The notes under the pieces: model-generated
Told to the model about the DNA's origin: nothing
What the model saw: the letters and a program-made list of their open reading frames with translations, nothing else
Databases searched by the model: none
Made by a program: the position numbers and the translations under genes
DNA from: Muricea muricata
Taxonomy: Eukaryota; Cnidaria; Anthozoa; Malacalcyonacea; Plexauridae
Direction: 5' to 3'
DNA length: 64,000 nt
Assembly: GCA_963855995.1 (NCBI GenBank)
Contig: OY979717.1
Location: forward strand, 62,278,243 to 62,342,242
In this document: positions 1 to 10,707 of the stretch, one piece after another
How the letters are laid out: each line of letters starts with the position of its first letter
Numbering within the stretch: position 1 is the first letter of the stretch

Positions 1-489
1 TTTCATGTTCAATGTTGTTCTATATAAAATTTGTAAGCTTGACGCCTGAATATACTCTACAGTCTTACAATGATTGTACAGATTTATGTTATGTATAACT
101 TGGATCAGTTGGATGTAGAAAGTTGAAATTACCTTCTGGTATATTTTTGAATTATAAAAACAGGGTCCTGAAAGGCTAGTAATCCGATTGTCCAAGTGCA
201 CAAAGTTTTCTATTGTTTTGTGGGAAGTCCCAGTGCATGGAATCCTATTTTCCCAGCAAAAATATGCAATTCCCAGCTCCCAGTTTACCTTTTTCAGGAC
301 CCTCTAAAAATCTCATATTTCTGCCAAATTAGCTCTCCTATTCAGGTACATTGACACACAGTTTGTAAAATTAACCACCCTGTATGCAACCAGACAGTAG
401 AATACATACAAGTTTATTAGACATAGAAGTGTATATCTTTTCTACACTGGCACAAATTGACACACATGTCTGCAAAAAACACATCTCAC

Positions 490-1990
490 CTTGATTGTGG
501 GTCCTATGCCTTTTTAAGGAAGGGGAGTCAAAGTCGTCATTTTCCTAATGCAATTTTCTACTGATTTCAATGAATCCTATGTCCAACCACCATCCCCTGG
601 GTGATGCCAATGTGTATCATCTCACATCCTTTCTTGTCAATGTTTCTAGTGAACACTGTAAATTTGACACCTGGTTTGTACAGACTCTTACCTGTTGTTT
701 TTGTATTCTAGGGGAATGTCAAAAATACATGCAAAATGTGTCTTGAAGATAGCATTTATGAAGGAAATTGAAGATAGCATTAATGCAAGACTAATTTTAG
801 ACTTTTTTAATTTGCCTTTTTACATGTATGATTACTAGCTTAACATTAACAATGTAACTTTAAGAATAGTAGTGACTACTGTACAATATAGAATTTCACA
901 TTTTATTAAATTATTCATCATATCATAGATATGACATGATAAAATATCTGTCTCTGTTGTTTTACATATGTATGCTTTATGCCATGTTGAGGTGAGGTTC
1001 TTACAGTAGATAGGCCTAAAAAATAAGAAAACAGTAACAAGTATATTAGTATATTGTAGTGCATTTTTGCCTTTACAACACAAGGATACACCTACATCTA
1101 GTAAAGAAAGCAAATGCCTTTATTCTATAAGGGTGGAACTATCAAGGATTCTTAAATACTGATAAGTCAATGATACTTATTTAAGACAATTATAATTGCA
1201 CAATTTTATTTTTACAGAGTGACCCCATTCAATACTAGGCCCATGTATTTGGTCTTGAAATGTCTAATTTTCTATGCACATGCAATCAACTATTGTATCT
1301 TTAAAAGGCATCAATGGCTAGTACAAAACAAGCAGTTTTCTGGACCCTGTCACTTCTAAATTTCTTCTGATTGTTAATGTAAAGTGTGAGTTACCTTGGG
1401 CATTTGGAAAACAAAACCTCTTATGCCATGTCCTGGATATTTTCCCTTTTCTACAGCTGACATTTTTCTCAGGTATTGGGTTTGCACATACTGGCAGGTA
1501 CAAACCTAAAACAAAGCGAGTGTTACTTTGTTTAAATCTTCTGGTAGTATCTACTTTCTACATAAGCATTTTAGCCGAAGAGTTGCATAAAGATGCCGCT
1601 GAGTCCTGGAAAGTCTGGCTAACATATGCAACAGCCTTCAGCAAAACAAAACGAAGCTAGCAATAAAAGTACAATGCTCAGAAGAAGAAAAACTATGTCA
1701 ATAATCTTTAACCGTTTGTATATAACATCTAACGGTTTGTGTGATCTAAAAACACTTTATTATCAAACAAGACAAACAACGAAGCGTGTTGCCGTATCTG
1801 TATTAAAATCGTACGCAAAGTACAAAGTATATGTTGTGTGAAACATACCTGAAAGAGGAATTTCCCTGCATTTGTACTAGATTCTTGCTCCGAAAAGTAA
1901 GGCAAGCACCCTTTTTCACCGTTAAGCAAATGTAGTATAAAAATATATTCAAAGAAATCAAAATATTTAAGATTATTTCCTTTTTCTCGC
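490..1990 (-). CDS. Candidate split host gene, three exons, unrecognised
   Basis: Three minus-strand segments have good splice borders and compatible phases. The first runs from an open stretch below about 1990 to a donor after 1849 and ends with residues GKFLFQ. The second is 1395-1505, exactly 37 codons, bounded by TTTTAG and CAAG/GTAAC, with a readable segment KYPGHGIRGFVFQMPK. The third is 490-544, 18 codons plus one base, bounded by CATTAG and CAAG/GTGAG, and contains DDFDSPSLKRHRTHN. All join in phase 0. I do not recognise the family. No ATG was placed; the start probably lies near 2000-2100, head to head with the phosphatase gene. A further donor-like site near 690 does not fit the phase, so the model is incomplete. 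Confidence 0.35.
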
Positions 1991-2086
1991 TATCTCGTCA
2001 ACAATTTTTTGTTAAAAACCAGGGGGGCGAAGAGCTTTGTCGGACGTATGGCATCGCGTTTTGGGTCAGTGGTAGCTACCTGTAGC

Positions 2087-2150
2087 CGGGAACCAATCGG
2101 GAACCAATTTTGCAAATCGCCGCCATTAAAATGGCTTCAAAGATGGCGGC
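2087..2150. promoter_or_regulatory. Likely promoter: tandem CCAAT boxes and two YY1-like sites
   Basis: An 11-bp unit CGGGAACCAAT is repeated head to tail at 2087-2097 and 2098-2108, giving two CCAAT boxes. It is followed by CGCCGCCATTAAAATGG (YY1-like on the minus strand) and AAGATGGCGGC (YY1-like on the plus strand, ending at 2150). CCAAT (NF-Y) and ATGGCGGC (YY1) motifs are typical of TATA-less animal promoters. The site lies about 110 bp before the ATG at 2259 and just upstream of the candidate minus-strand gene, so it could work in both directions. Function is inferred from motifs only. Confidence 0.45.
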
Positions 2151-2258
2151 GCGATGCTCTCTCCAGATATAATAGAACTCAATGGTTGCATCACCTGATT
2201 ATCATTTGTCAACTAAAAGAAACCTTTTGAAAAAAGTTTTGAAACCTACTGAAAAGTC

Positions 2259-2897
2259 ATGATGGATGTAAGTAATAATACAAATAAAAGGGTTCATTTT
2301 GTTCGTCACGCTGAATCTGTATGCAACGTTCTGAGGAGAGAGCTCCAAGTTCACAGACATCCAAACACTCCTGTGATTCCAGATCCTGGTTTAACATTCG
2401 AGGGAATGCAACAAACCAGTCGTCTCAAGGACTATCTTGGTCGTACATTAAAGCCAGATATAGCGATTTGTTCTCCATATACACGTACATTACATACGTG
2501 TCTTTTGTCATATGGCTCAAAGAATGTCGTTGTTTCTCCCTTGTGTGGTGAACGTGTTTCGTCTTGTGATGATCTGGGATTACCAGCTAGCTATCTTAAT
2601 GTGTTGTTCCCAATGCTTGATTTCTCCTTCCTGGATGAAATATGGTGGTACATGAGTGATGATATTAACAATCAATGTGAGGCAGTCAGCCTGATTGCAC
2701 AAGGAAAAATGAAATTTGAAACGAACGAACACCTAGTTGCAAGAATGGAGAAATTCTATGATTTTCTATCAAAAAGGCCTGAGACGAATATTGTAGTATT
2801 TTCCCACAATGATTTTCTTGTTAAATTTCTTAATAAGTATTTTGGATTTTCTGATAGCCATCTTGATAACTGTGAGGTGTTTTCTGCAAATATATAG
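2259..2897 (+). CDS. Histidine phosphatase (phosphoglycerate mutase-like) protein, copy A
   Basis: A 212-residue single-exon ORF of the histidine phosphatase superfamily. Residues 11-20 contain the signature RHAE, with the phospho-accepting His at residue 17; an Arg in SPYTRT (residue 76) and Glu 98 fit the phosphate pocket and acid; the second His is in SHND (residue 183). The order SPYTRT, CGER, LDFSF, SHND resembles the plant-type PGM-like proteins rather than glycolytic mutase. The canonical RHG is RHA here and CRE is CGE, so activity may be altered. ATGATG at 2259 is the first start in frame. It is convergent with its paralogue at 4174-4839. Substrate unknown; no signal peptide or membrane segment. 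Confidence 0.85.
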   Translation: MMDVSNNTNKRVHFVRHAESVCNVLRRELQVHRHPNTPVIPDPGLTFEGMQQTSRLKDYLGRTLKPDIAICSPYTRTLHTCLLSYGSKNVVVSPLCGERVSSCDDLGLPASYLNVLFPMLDFSFLDEIWWYMSDDINNQCEAVSLIAQGKMKFETNEHLVARMEKFYDFLSKRPETNIVVFSHNDFLVKFLNKYFGFSDSHLDNCEVFSANI

Positions 2898-3028
2898 GAT
2901 ATTTTCACTTAAATTGACATTGTATTAACCACATATATTGGTATTAATTTTGATTTTGGGATTTAGCTTGTAAGCTCACCCTGTATCAGGCCTTCGAGAT
3001 CATCCAATAGCAACCTTGTAAACATTTT

Positions 3029-3034
3029 AATAAA
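3029..3034 (+). terminator. Poly(A) signal AATAAA after phosphatase copy A
   Basis: AATAAA lies 132 bp after the stop codon of the phosphatase gene at 2259-2897, a normal 3' UTR distance. Motif evidence only. Confidence 0.45.
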
Positions 3035-3063
3035 GCATGGTTAAGATACTTGGTAGGACTTCA

Positions 3064-3757
3064 TATTAGGATCATGCTGCTCAAATGCAGCTCTTAACTT
3101 GCAACTACCGGAAACGGCAGGCATGTTGGTGGTATGAAAACAAAAGAATTTTTTTAATTTGGCACCAACATGGCCACTATTCCATTGTCTTTCTATTTTT
3201 GAGGGATTGTTTGCAAGTCAAGAATAGTATGAATACATGTAGTTCTATCACTTAGTTCTATTAGTTATATTTTTGCACAGCATTTTGCAAGCAGTTTCAT
3301 TTCATTTATTGTGGAGTTTTTCTTTCTTGAGTGTACAGTGTATGATTGTGTAAGTGTATTCCAACATGTGGTTGTGGTGTATACATGGATCGCAAATCTC
3401 AAAGTTTACTCACCTTCGCGTGTACTCACTTTGCTATTTGTCTGTCTCAATGTTTTAGGTTATTTCCTCTCCTTTTTCCACATCGTATCTTATTAATGAT
3501 GATTATTTCATCTCCTGTTTCCACATCTTTTTCAAAGGTTATCAGATAAATTGGGGGGGGGGGGATTAAAATTTGAGCAAGATGGCAATTGAGACAATGG
3601 GCATTGTAGACTGGGGCAATTGAGATTTAGTCAGCACCCACACCCAGCAGCTAGAACACACCAGTAAAGGATGCAAATGGTCTTATGGTTGATAAGAAAG
3701 CTAAATTTTTAACATGAAAATGACATCTCCAAAAAATTGTTTGTGCATGACTAGTGT
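3064..3757. other. Intergenic region between convergent phosphatase genes
   Basis: No coding segment is supported here. It contains a poly-G run at about 3553-3563 and AT-rich sequence, and short ORFs in it show no recognisable motif. Confidence 0.5.
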
Positions 3758-3763
3758 TTTATT
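3758..3763 (-). terminator. Possible poly(A) signal for phosphatase copy B
   Basis: AATAAA on the minus strand (TTTATT on plus), about 410 bp beyond the stop of the minus-strand phosphatase gene at 4174-4839. Motif only; other AT-rich candidates exist. Confidence 0.3.
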
Positions 3764-4173
3764 AAATAGACAAGAAGTAACAAAGTAAAAACTGCATAAT
3801 TACAAATATACAGTGTACAAATATATGATACATACTACAAAATACGTACTATATAAAACACTTTCACTTAATCGGCCAATATTTACAATGATTACACTAT
3901 ACTAAAGTATTCTGTCATCGTCATTCTTTGTCAGTTTGCCTGGATGGAATGGAGTTTGTAATATTATTTGATGTATTGAAACAAGTCATCAAAGACCTAA
4001 ATAGTGTTGTGAACTTGAAAGCTTCAAACATTGATTATTGAAAATTAAACAGGTAGTTTTAAAAGAAAGTATATCCATATGAGGCACCATATAAACATAT
4101 ATACCTCATATACAATAATATACCTTATGCTTAGGTACTGGTAGTCTACTACCAACAAATATATATTTTGTGC

Positions 4174-4839
4174 TTATTTCTTCAATCCTGTGCATGGCAT
4201 TTCCTGAGAATTTACCTCACCATTTGATATATGTGGTGTGGTTAGACCAAAATATTTTGACAGGAAGAATATCAGGAAATCATTATGAGAGTAAACTGCA
4301 ATACTGCGTTCCGGTCGTTCGCAGAGAAATTTGTAGAACTCTTCAGCTCTTGCAGAAAATTCTTTTTCATCTTCAACTACCAATTTGCCTTCTGTCAGCA
4401 AATTCACAGCTTTTGTCTGGGACTTGATGTTGTCTTGAATGTACCACCATGTCTCGTCCACAGACGAAAAATCAAAGCAAGGATAAATAACCTTTAGGCA
4501 ACTTGCTGGTAACCCAATGTTGTCACAGGAAGCGGCCATAAATTCACGGCAAAGTGGCGTGACAATGACATTCTCAAAACCATACGAAGCCAGGCAGGTC
4601 TGCAATGTTCGAGTGTAAGGCGATGTAACAGCGATTTCTGGCTTGAGTTTCGTTATAGTTTCTTTCAAGGCGTTTGCTTGCTGCATTCCTTTAAATGAAA
4701 GTGGTGCATCCACGATCACAGGTCGGTCTTGTTGTGGTAGTTCTCTCAGTTTTAATTGACGTCGGCAAACATTCCAAGTAGATTCACCATGGCGAATGAA
4801 GTGCACAACTTTAGTCTGTTCTTGATTGCTACTAGTCAT
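4174..4839 (-). CDS. Histidine phosphatase (phosphoglycerate mutase-like) protein, copy B
   Basis: A 221-residue single-exon ORF, paralogue of the gene at 2259-2897. It keeps the canonical signature RHGES (His 17), SPYTRT (Arg 77), CRE (Glu 99) and SHND (His 185), so all catalytic residues of the histidine phosphatase fold are present. In both genes CRE or CGE is followed by a Cys-Asp pair, LGLPAS or IGLPAS, and a D-F-S block before W-W, a pattern like plant PGM-like proteins. Start ATG at 4837-4839. The two genes are tail to tail, suggesting inverted duplication. Soluble; substrate unknown. Confidence 0.87.
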   Translation of the reverse strand: MTSSNQEQTKVVHFIRHGESTWNVCRRQLKLRELPQQDRPVIVDAPLSFKGMQQANALKETITKLKPEIAVTSPYTRTLQTCLASYGFENVIVTPLCREFMAASCDNIGLPASCLKVIYPCFDFSSVDETWWYIQDNIKSQTKAVNLLTEGKLVVEDEKEFSARAEEFYKFLCERPERSIAVYSHNDFLIFFLSKYFGLTTPHISNGEVNSQEMPCTGLKK

Positions 4840-5437
4840 CTTGAGATAGAAAGGGTTAAAGCAGCTTTTCGCCAGCTGTACAGGATCCTACCAATACAAT
4901 TACCACACTTACATAATATTCAAATAATATTTGACACTTGGAAACCCGCCGGACAAGTTGCAGTGCGGGGGTGGAACACGGATCACGTATGTGTGTTATT
5001 TATGATATGCATTTATGCAAAAAAGCGTTATTTCAAATTTGAACTTAAGTTGAAATTCAGTTATACTAATAGCACCATTTTATTTTAAGCATATATAGTT
5101 GCGCTATTTCGGTTACTCGATTGCTATCTCGTCGATAGCAAGACAAAGCAATGATCACCGGGCAAAGAGCCGAACCGACATTCTCATTCAAAACGAAATC
5201 GAAACAATGGCCACTACAAAGACCCCGTTTTAATACACGGTACTGGATCCACATGATCACGACATCGAGTTCGGCTGGATAGTTTGCGGTCATATTTACT
5301 CTCACCATTTTTTCGATGATTGGCTGTCATTAAATTCTAAAACATCATCATAAACTTAAAAGCTACACTCGTCTAGAAACTATTTAATTTGATATCGTGA
5401 CCATGGGCAGCCACCATGTGGCTCAGTGGTACCGGGT
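4840..5437. other. Upstream region of phosphatase copy B
   Basis: No coding segment supported. A short tRNA-like stretch occurs at about 5418-5443 (TGGCTCAGTGGTA followed by GGGTTCAAA, like A and B boxes placed too close), probably a SINE scrap. Confidence 0.35.
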
Positions 5438-5945
5438 TCAAAAAGCGATACAACGACGCAGCGATACACGAAGCCGGATCTATGCAAGCTTGCAGGGGGG
5501 GGGGGATATTTTAGGCTATATAATTGCGGTTGACGGGTCAGTCATGGGTGACGTAAAGACTACGAAAGGGCAGTATTTAGAGCAAGACTTTCATAATGGA
5601 GTAAATATGGTCTTTTAGCTTTGATGGATTTCTTTTTAGATAGCGTGTGATGTTTCGCTATATCTACATACGCTATAAATACATATCGAAACAATTTTTA
5701 GTATTAAACTTGATTCCGTTTTGCGCGTCAGACAAGTGCCTAATGTTATTCATATTTTCGTGCGTCCCATTTCAACTATAAATACATTGCTACAGGTACA
5801 TACCATTGCCATATACTCAAAACATATTGTCAACTAAATCACTCAACTATACGGCCTAAAATGTTCACCCTTCCCCTCTCCCCCCTGCAAGCGTACGTGG
5901 CTCCGGCCCCGTGTATCGCTAAATCGCTTTTTAGTAGTGGCCTGA
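5438..5945. repeat. Foldback (MITE-like) element
   Basis: The segment 5438-5530 (starting AAAAAGCGATAC and containing AGCGATACACG, GCTTGCAGGGGG and ATTTTAGGC) reappears in reverse complement at about 5845-5945. The arms are about 90 bp and diverged, with a spacer of about 300 bp. Such inverted arms suggest a non-autonomous DNA transposon. I could not fix a target duplication. Confidence 0.5.
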
Positions 5946-6489
5946 AACAATATAGAAAATGCTTATCGCCCACAAAGAAGATTGACCTTGTGGGGTCAAG
6001 AGAACTTTGTCTGGATTGATATTTTAGTATAAAAGGAAGCAAAGGCTTTACTGTATGGCAACAACCAAGACCCACTGAACATTTTTCGCGAAATAGATGT
6101 TAGCTACGAAAGTTCACGGTGACAGCACAGTCTACTCTTGCAGGGTGACAGCCTACCATCAAAATACTGGACGAAGACACGGGGTTTTCTGCACCTCTCG
6201 GAATGAACGTTGCAAGAACAAATAACTAAGGTCAATGCCACTTGATGAGCTAGTCCACATGAACGAAAAGCTCCCGTTCATTGATTCATTCATTTTTCTG
6301 GATCGATGGAATCACAATTGCAAGTTCAGTTTACGCACAAAAGGAGCCGCTGGTTTTTCTGGCCTATGCTTTGGTCTCGATTCAAATAGCTGGCACCATA
6401 TGACATATCCTGGAATAGTGGGCACCAAATACTAGTATCTCAGAACTTCGGGAAAAAATGACGCATAACAAGTAGGATTAGGAACAGAT
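5946..6489. other. Non-coding stretch
   Basis: I see no coding signature, repeat pair or RNA gene here; short ORFs look spurious. Confidence 0.4.
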
Positions 6490-6499
6490 TTGTCCTCAG

Positions 6500-6850
6500 G
6501 AGGCAACGCGGCAACCCATACCCTCCCATAACATGCAAAAATTAATACGGAAGAAAAGGACGGTTCTCTCAACCGCCAAGTTACTCTTCACAGCATTTGT
6601 CACATCTGTACTGCGTAGTTACGTGGGGAACTGTTAGGACATCACTGGGAATGGAGATCTTATCAGCAGCGAATACCGCTGGAGGCGGGTCCTCTCGCCA
6701 TTCTTGCCTATACTTAGTGAGAATTTCTCCTCTTCCCTCGATGATCCACGACCTGACTACGTTCCTGACAAAGGTGGAGTGACACATGCGGCGTACGCAG
6801 ACAATCTAGCTATATATGATCTGGAGGTACGAGAATGTAGTTAGCAGTCT
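6500..6850 (+). pseudogene. Decayed LINE reverse transcriptase fragment
   Basis: Plus-strand translation with frameshifts gives a YADN-like reverse-transcriptase motif (AYADNLAIYD near 6795-6824), preceded by a decayed SPILA-like palm segment. The YADD position has become YADN and there are stops. This fits a dead non-LTR retrotransposon fragment; the clade is not resolved. Confidence 0.45.
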
Positions 6851-6949
6851 CAGAACATGGAGGGGTGGATTCCTTTACTTTTTTTCACTAATGGGTTATC
6901 AAATATAAACTGACACAAGAAACAAAACAAAATAATCAACAAGGACCAA

Positions 6950-8060
6950 CACTTCAAACTATACGTCTTGTATGATCGCATTCTACTATAAATGCCAAAG
7001 ATCGATGCAAACTTACAAGAGTAATGAGTGTTCAGATCACGTTTAAAAGAGGATACAGAACTACATTCTAGAATATGAGATGGAAGATTATTCCAGAGGA
7101 AGACGATCCTATTGAAAACGAATCTCTAAATCAAGGCTGTAGGAAGATGAAAAAAAGTTAGGGTGCTCTTCGAGCAATGAAGGCACAAGTGCTGCTAGGG
7201 GGTCCAGGGACACGCCCCCCAGAATTTTTTCAATTTTTAGCACGCTCAAACCTGCTTTGGTGCACTTTTGAGGTAAGTTTTACCATAATCATAGGATTAA
7301 GACATGTGTAAGACTGTAAACCGTTAACAACGTGTATTTACTTCGAGACTCAAAGATCATTTTTAGGGGGCTCAGCCCCCCTGCTTTTGAAGTTAGAGGG
7401 GCTCGAGCCCCCCTGCCCTCGTGGCTCTTACGGCCATGCTCTAAACAAAGGGATTAATAGTACGAGTGGAAGAAGTGAAGCTAATGAAATTAGAGAAACT
7501 TAAATCATAAAGACCATGCATACTTTTAAAAATAGCAATCCTTTGTTATCAGCCAATAAGAAAAAGGTGGCAAGTTGAGTTTTCCGATCGACGATCTGCA
7601 TATTAAGACATTTTAAAATCCTGAAGGATAAACTTACTAGTATCTCGTCTCTGTACACTTGAAGGAGAATCAGAGGTTGCCCACACCTGACTGGAATAGG
7701 ATATCTAACCAGTGCCAAACATAGACGGTAGAAGACAACAAGTCATCAGCAACAACGAAACAGCACTGCTTTACGTTGTACTTGGAAGATCACACATAAA
7801 GGATAAAAAGAAGAGGATTTATAACACTGCCCTGCGGAACACTGGATTTCACATCAAGGTATTATGACTCAACTCGGTCCTTCAGCAATCACGCGCTACT
7901 TTCTATCATGAAGGTAATTGACAAACAATTTTAGAAGCGAACTGGATTCACCATAACTTTTAAGTTTAATAACGAGCTTTGAACAGAGTAAAACGCTTTA
8001 ACAAAATAGTAGCTTCAGCAGAAGAAATTTGCGAGTCATTTTGAGATGGACACGTGGCCC
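6950..8060 (-). pseudogene. Decayed LINE ORF2 (reverse transcriptase to C terminus)
   Basis: Minus-strand translation shows, in order and broken by stops and frameshifts, VPQGSV and NPLLF (about 7850-7800), a VADD in place of YADD (about 7750), YASQVWA-like (about 7690), and the LINE C-terminal signature VFLWNNLPSHIL with SSFKRDLNTHY (7020-7130). About 280 bp with GC-rich ends at roughly 7160-7440 appears inserted between the last two parts. A dead non-LTR element of the CR1/L2/Rex group by signature. Confidence 0.6.
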
Positions 8061-8554
8061 AAGCTTTTTGCTTAAAAGTTTTCACATTCAGCAGTTAAAT
8101 TTTTAGCACAACGAAAGACAGCTTGGAAGTTTATTTTAAAGACCAGGTTGAAAATTAAATATTCATTTTTCTACTTTTAACATTAATGCATGTCTCGCAT
8201 CGCAGTTTGCCACACTTAGTGTGTAGATCGTTCAGTGAGCAAATTTGCGTAAACAATGATTGCACTGAAGAAAAGAGGTGGACATATTTCAGGGTTGCAG
8301 TAAATCGCTACAAGCAAGTCCACTTGTGGCAGAACATTGAGATAGTTGATGAACATGTACAACAAATTAAATTCTCCAGCTGCACGTACTAAAACCAAAA
8401 TTCTCTTTAAGTATTTGCTCAAATTAGACAGATTAGGCAAGGTCAGAAAGCTAAATTGTGGGGCATTAATGAATTTCTATTCGAGCCTATCATTGGGAAT
8501 TTTTGATGCACCCTGTATATAAGACATATAAAGAGTGTACATGCACAAAGAGTG
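8061..8554. other. Non-coding stretch
   Basis: No coding or repeat structure that I can support. Confidence 0.35.
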
Positions 8555-8935
8555 TACATTTCCCAAACAAATTGCTCCTATTACATAGAAATGATCCTTC
8601 TTGGGCTTTTGCCTGTTATTAGCATCAATGAACGCCAGCTACCTCTTTGGTGTGCTGTCTGCATCAAACGCTTGTTCAACGTCTTGCCAATGATTCTTCA
8701 CACACTCCTGCCTGTAATTTTGTTGATTCAACCTTATTCTAATATCTCGCGCGTTGAACACCTTCACGTTGCGGTCTGCGAACTACAACATGATGATTCC
8801 CTTCGTCTGGGTGAGCTGATCTACTTGACCATCTCTGCATTACAAATACGATTTACCTCCTTCTTCAATTTCAGATCCAAATGACGTTTTAATGTCCCCG
8901 AGAGTAACAGCTCTTTTATGCGACGACAAACCTTT
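8555..8935 (-). pseudogene. Decayed coding fragment of unknown family
   Basis: One minus-strand frame is readable for about 125 codons with only three stops; it contains GDIKTSFGSEIEEGG, then NHWQDVEQAFDADS and LAFIDANNR. The codon pattern looks like a former protein, probably from a mobile element, but I do not recognise the family. The plus-strand ORF over the same bases is a shadow. Confidence 0.35.
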
Positions 8936-9275
8936 TTCTAGACATTATAATTTATTGTATTTAAAAAGAAAAATTCACTAAATATCATATTGTACATGCA
9001 CTTTGCAAGTTACACAAGTCAGTCATTCCTGCCAGTCGTTCCGGTGTATTGTTAGCAACGAATGCTTGCCTGTGTTAACTATAGCCGATTTGGCGCGCGA
9101 ACGCAAAATATCAACGTCTCTCTCAATTTCACCACTCCAGTTCAAAATTGTTTATCGCGATTGAAATATATTTATATTGATTTAAATTTTCTTTTTTACT
9201 TTGTCCATTTGTGGGGAGGGGGAGGGTGGTCAAGATTTCTTTATTGTCTGTTTTGTTGTATACTGTAAATATGCC

Positions 9276-9806
9276 AACCTGATTCTCAGGGTCTTCACCT
9301 CCGCTACCCGCGCTACGGCGAAGACCCTGACACAGCTGGTCACGTGGCACCCAATTGCAAATTTTGGGTGCTTGACATTCGTACTTAGCAGGGGTAGGTA
9401 AAAACGCGTTATCACAAATAATTGTCAACCAACAAGGGAGACCGACGAAGCGGGAAGTCATCTGACTCTAAAACCGTATCTTTGCTTTCTTTTGTGTTTG
9501 TATCACTTTGTTGTAATCTTAAAACCTGTTAATCCGAAAAGTGTTGTCGGCTTGTCTGCACAACATTTACTTTGATTTAATGACCGTATTATATCCCAAA
9601 TTCCTCACAATTTCGTACTGTACAAATAGTTATTAGTGAAATATTTTTTTGTTTTGTTAACCATGAATATCGTCTCAAGCTATATTATCATGCACCAATA
9701 TTTGCTTGTAAAATGTTCGGATCAGATAAATTAATGATACGCCTTTTAATTTTAGATTTTAAGAATTAGCGCGAGTAGCGGAGGTGAAGACCCTGAGAAT
9801 CAGGTT
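9276..9806. mobile_element. Non-autonomous DNA transposon (MITE) with 38-bp inverted ends
   Basis: AACCTGATTCTCAGGGTCTT begins at 9276 and its reverse complement ends at 9806; the inverted ends are about 38 bp with one indel. The flanks GTAAATATG (9265-9273) and GTAAGTATG (9807-9815) match at 8 of 9 positions and could be a 9-bp target duplication, as in Mutator-like elements. No ORF inside is credible. Confidence 0.6.
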
Positions 9807-9970
9807 GTAAGTATGTAGGAGTCAGGCAGGAGTTCATTGCGACAACCTGAGACATTACGTAACGTAATCAGTAATCACTATGCTCCTATTCATAAATGTC
9901 AAAGCATAACTACATGTGTTATAATTTATTGAAAATATTTTAGGAGTTTTGATTGGTTAAAAGCTAAACG

Positions 9971-10295
9971 CACTGATCTCATAGTAGACTGGATATAGCT
10001 TCTATGGATATCAAAAGTGAAGCTTAATTTTACATGCAAATTTCACTTCCGTGGACCACAGAGCCCGTGTTATACAAATTTGTAAAGGAATACTTGGTGG
10101 GAAAAGAGCAAGAACGTACAATTTTGTAATATTTTAAACACTCTGCAATTATTTACCAACATTGTTGCAGTAAACAAAGTTGTTTGTGACAAGTTTACAT
10201 CACAAGTGGTCCCCGGAAGTGAATTTCATATTGTATAATCAGGCTCCACTTTTGATATCCACAGAAGCTATATCCAGTCTATCATGAGATCAGTG
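9971..10295. mobile_element. MITE with 53-bp inverted ends and 8-bp target duplication
   Basis: The ends CACTGATCTCAT and its reverse complement bound an element whose arms match over about 53 bp. It is flanked by GCTAAACG at 9963-9970 and again at 10296-10303, an exact 8-bp target duplication, as made by hAT-type transposases. It carries no ORF of its own and sits 400 bp upstream of the acyltransferase start. Confidence 0.8.
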
Positions 10296-10635
10296 GCTAA
10301 ACGTGAAATCATCATATCCGCTTGGTAGTTGCCCAAATTTGGGGTTGAAAATAGACGTACGACGTTATGAGTTATTTCGTCGTATTTTGAAAACAATTAT
10401 ACGACATTATGACTCATTTCAGTCTCTGAAACATGATATAGCGAATCGTGATAAGAATCGACTAGTATCATTCACGTTATGTTTGAAACCTGACTTCATT
10501 CAATACACTTCGATTTGCTTGAATTTCTCTGTATCAAATTTCATGCATGAATGCCATTGTTTGCCATGTGTCATTGTAAGGATTTTACTCGTGAGCAATC
10601 TTGCACCAAAAATGGAAACGTATGAGAACTAGGAC

Positions 10636-10654
10636 TATAAATGATATTATAAAT
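10636..10654 (+). promoter_or_regulatory. TATA-box pair upstream of acyltransferase copy 1
   Basis: TATAAAT occurs at 10636-10642 and 10648-10654, the second 54 bp before the ATG. The same pair, spacing and distance are kept in the other two copies. Likely core promoter; the transcription start is inferred near 10680. Confidence 0.5.
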
Positions 10655-10707
10655 TTTATGCACACAAAGTGCAACTTCCTCGTATACAGTAATACAGTAC
10701 ATAAACT

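Noticed and set aside
835..1113. 92-codon minus-strand ORF
   Set aside because: Leucine- and cysteine-rich chance frame; neither splice context nor motif supports it.
5397..5460. tRNA gene suggested by TGGCTCAGTGGTA and GGGTTCAAA
   Set aside because: The two boxes are too close and no cloverleaf can be drawn; more likely a SINE scrap.
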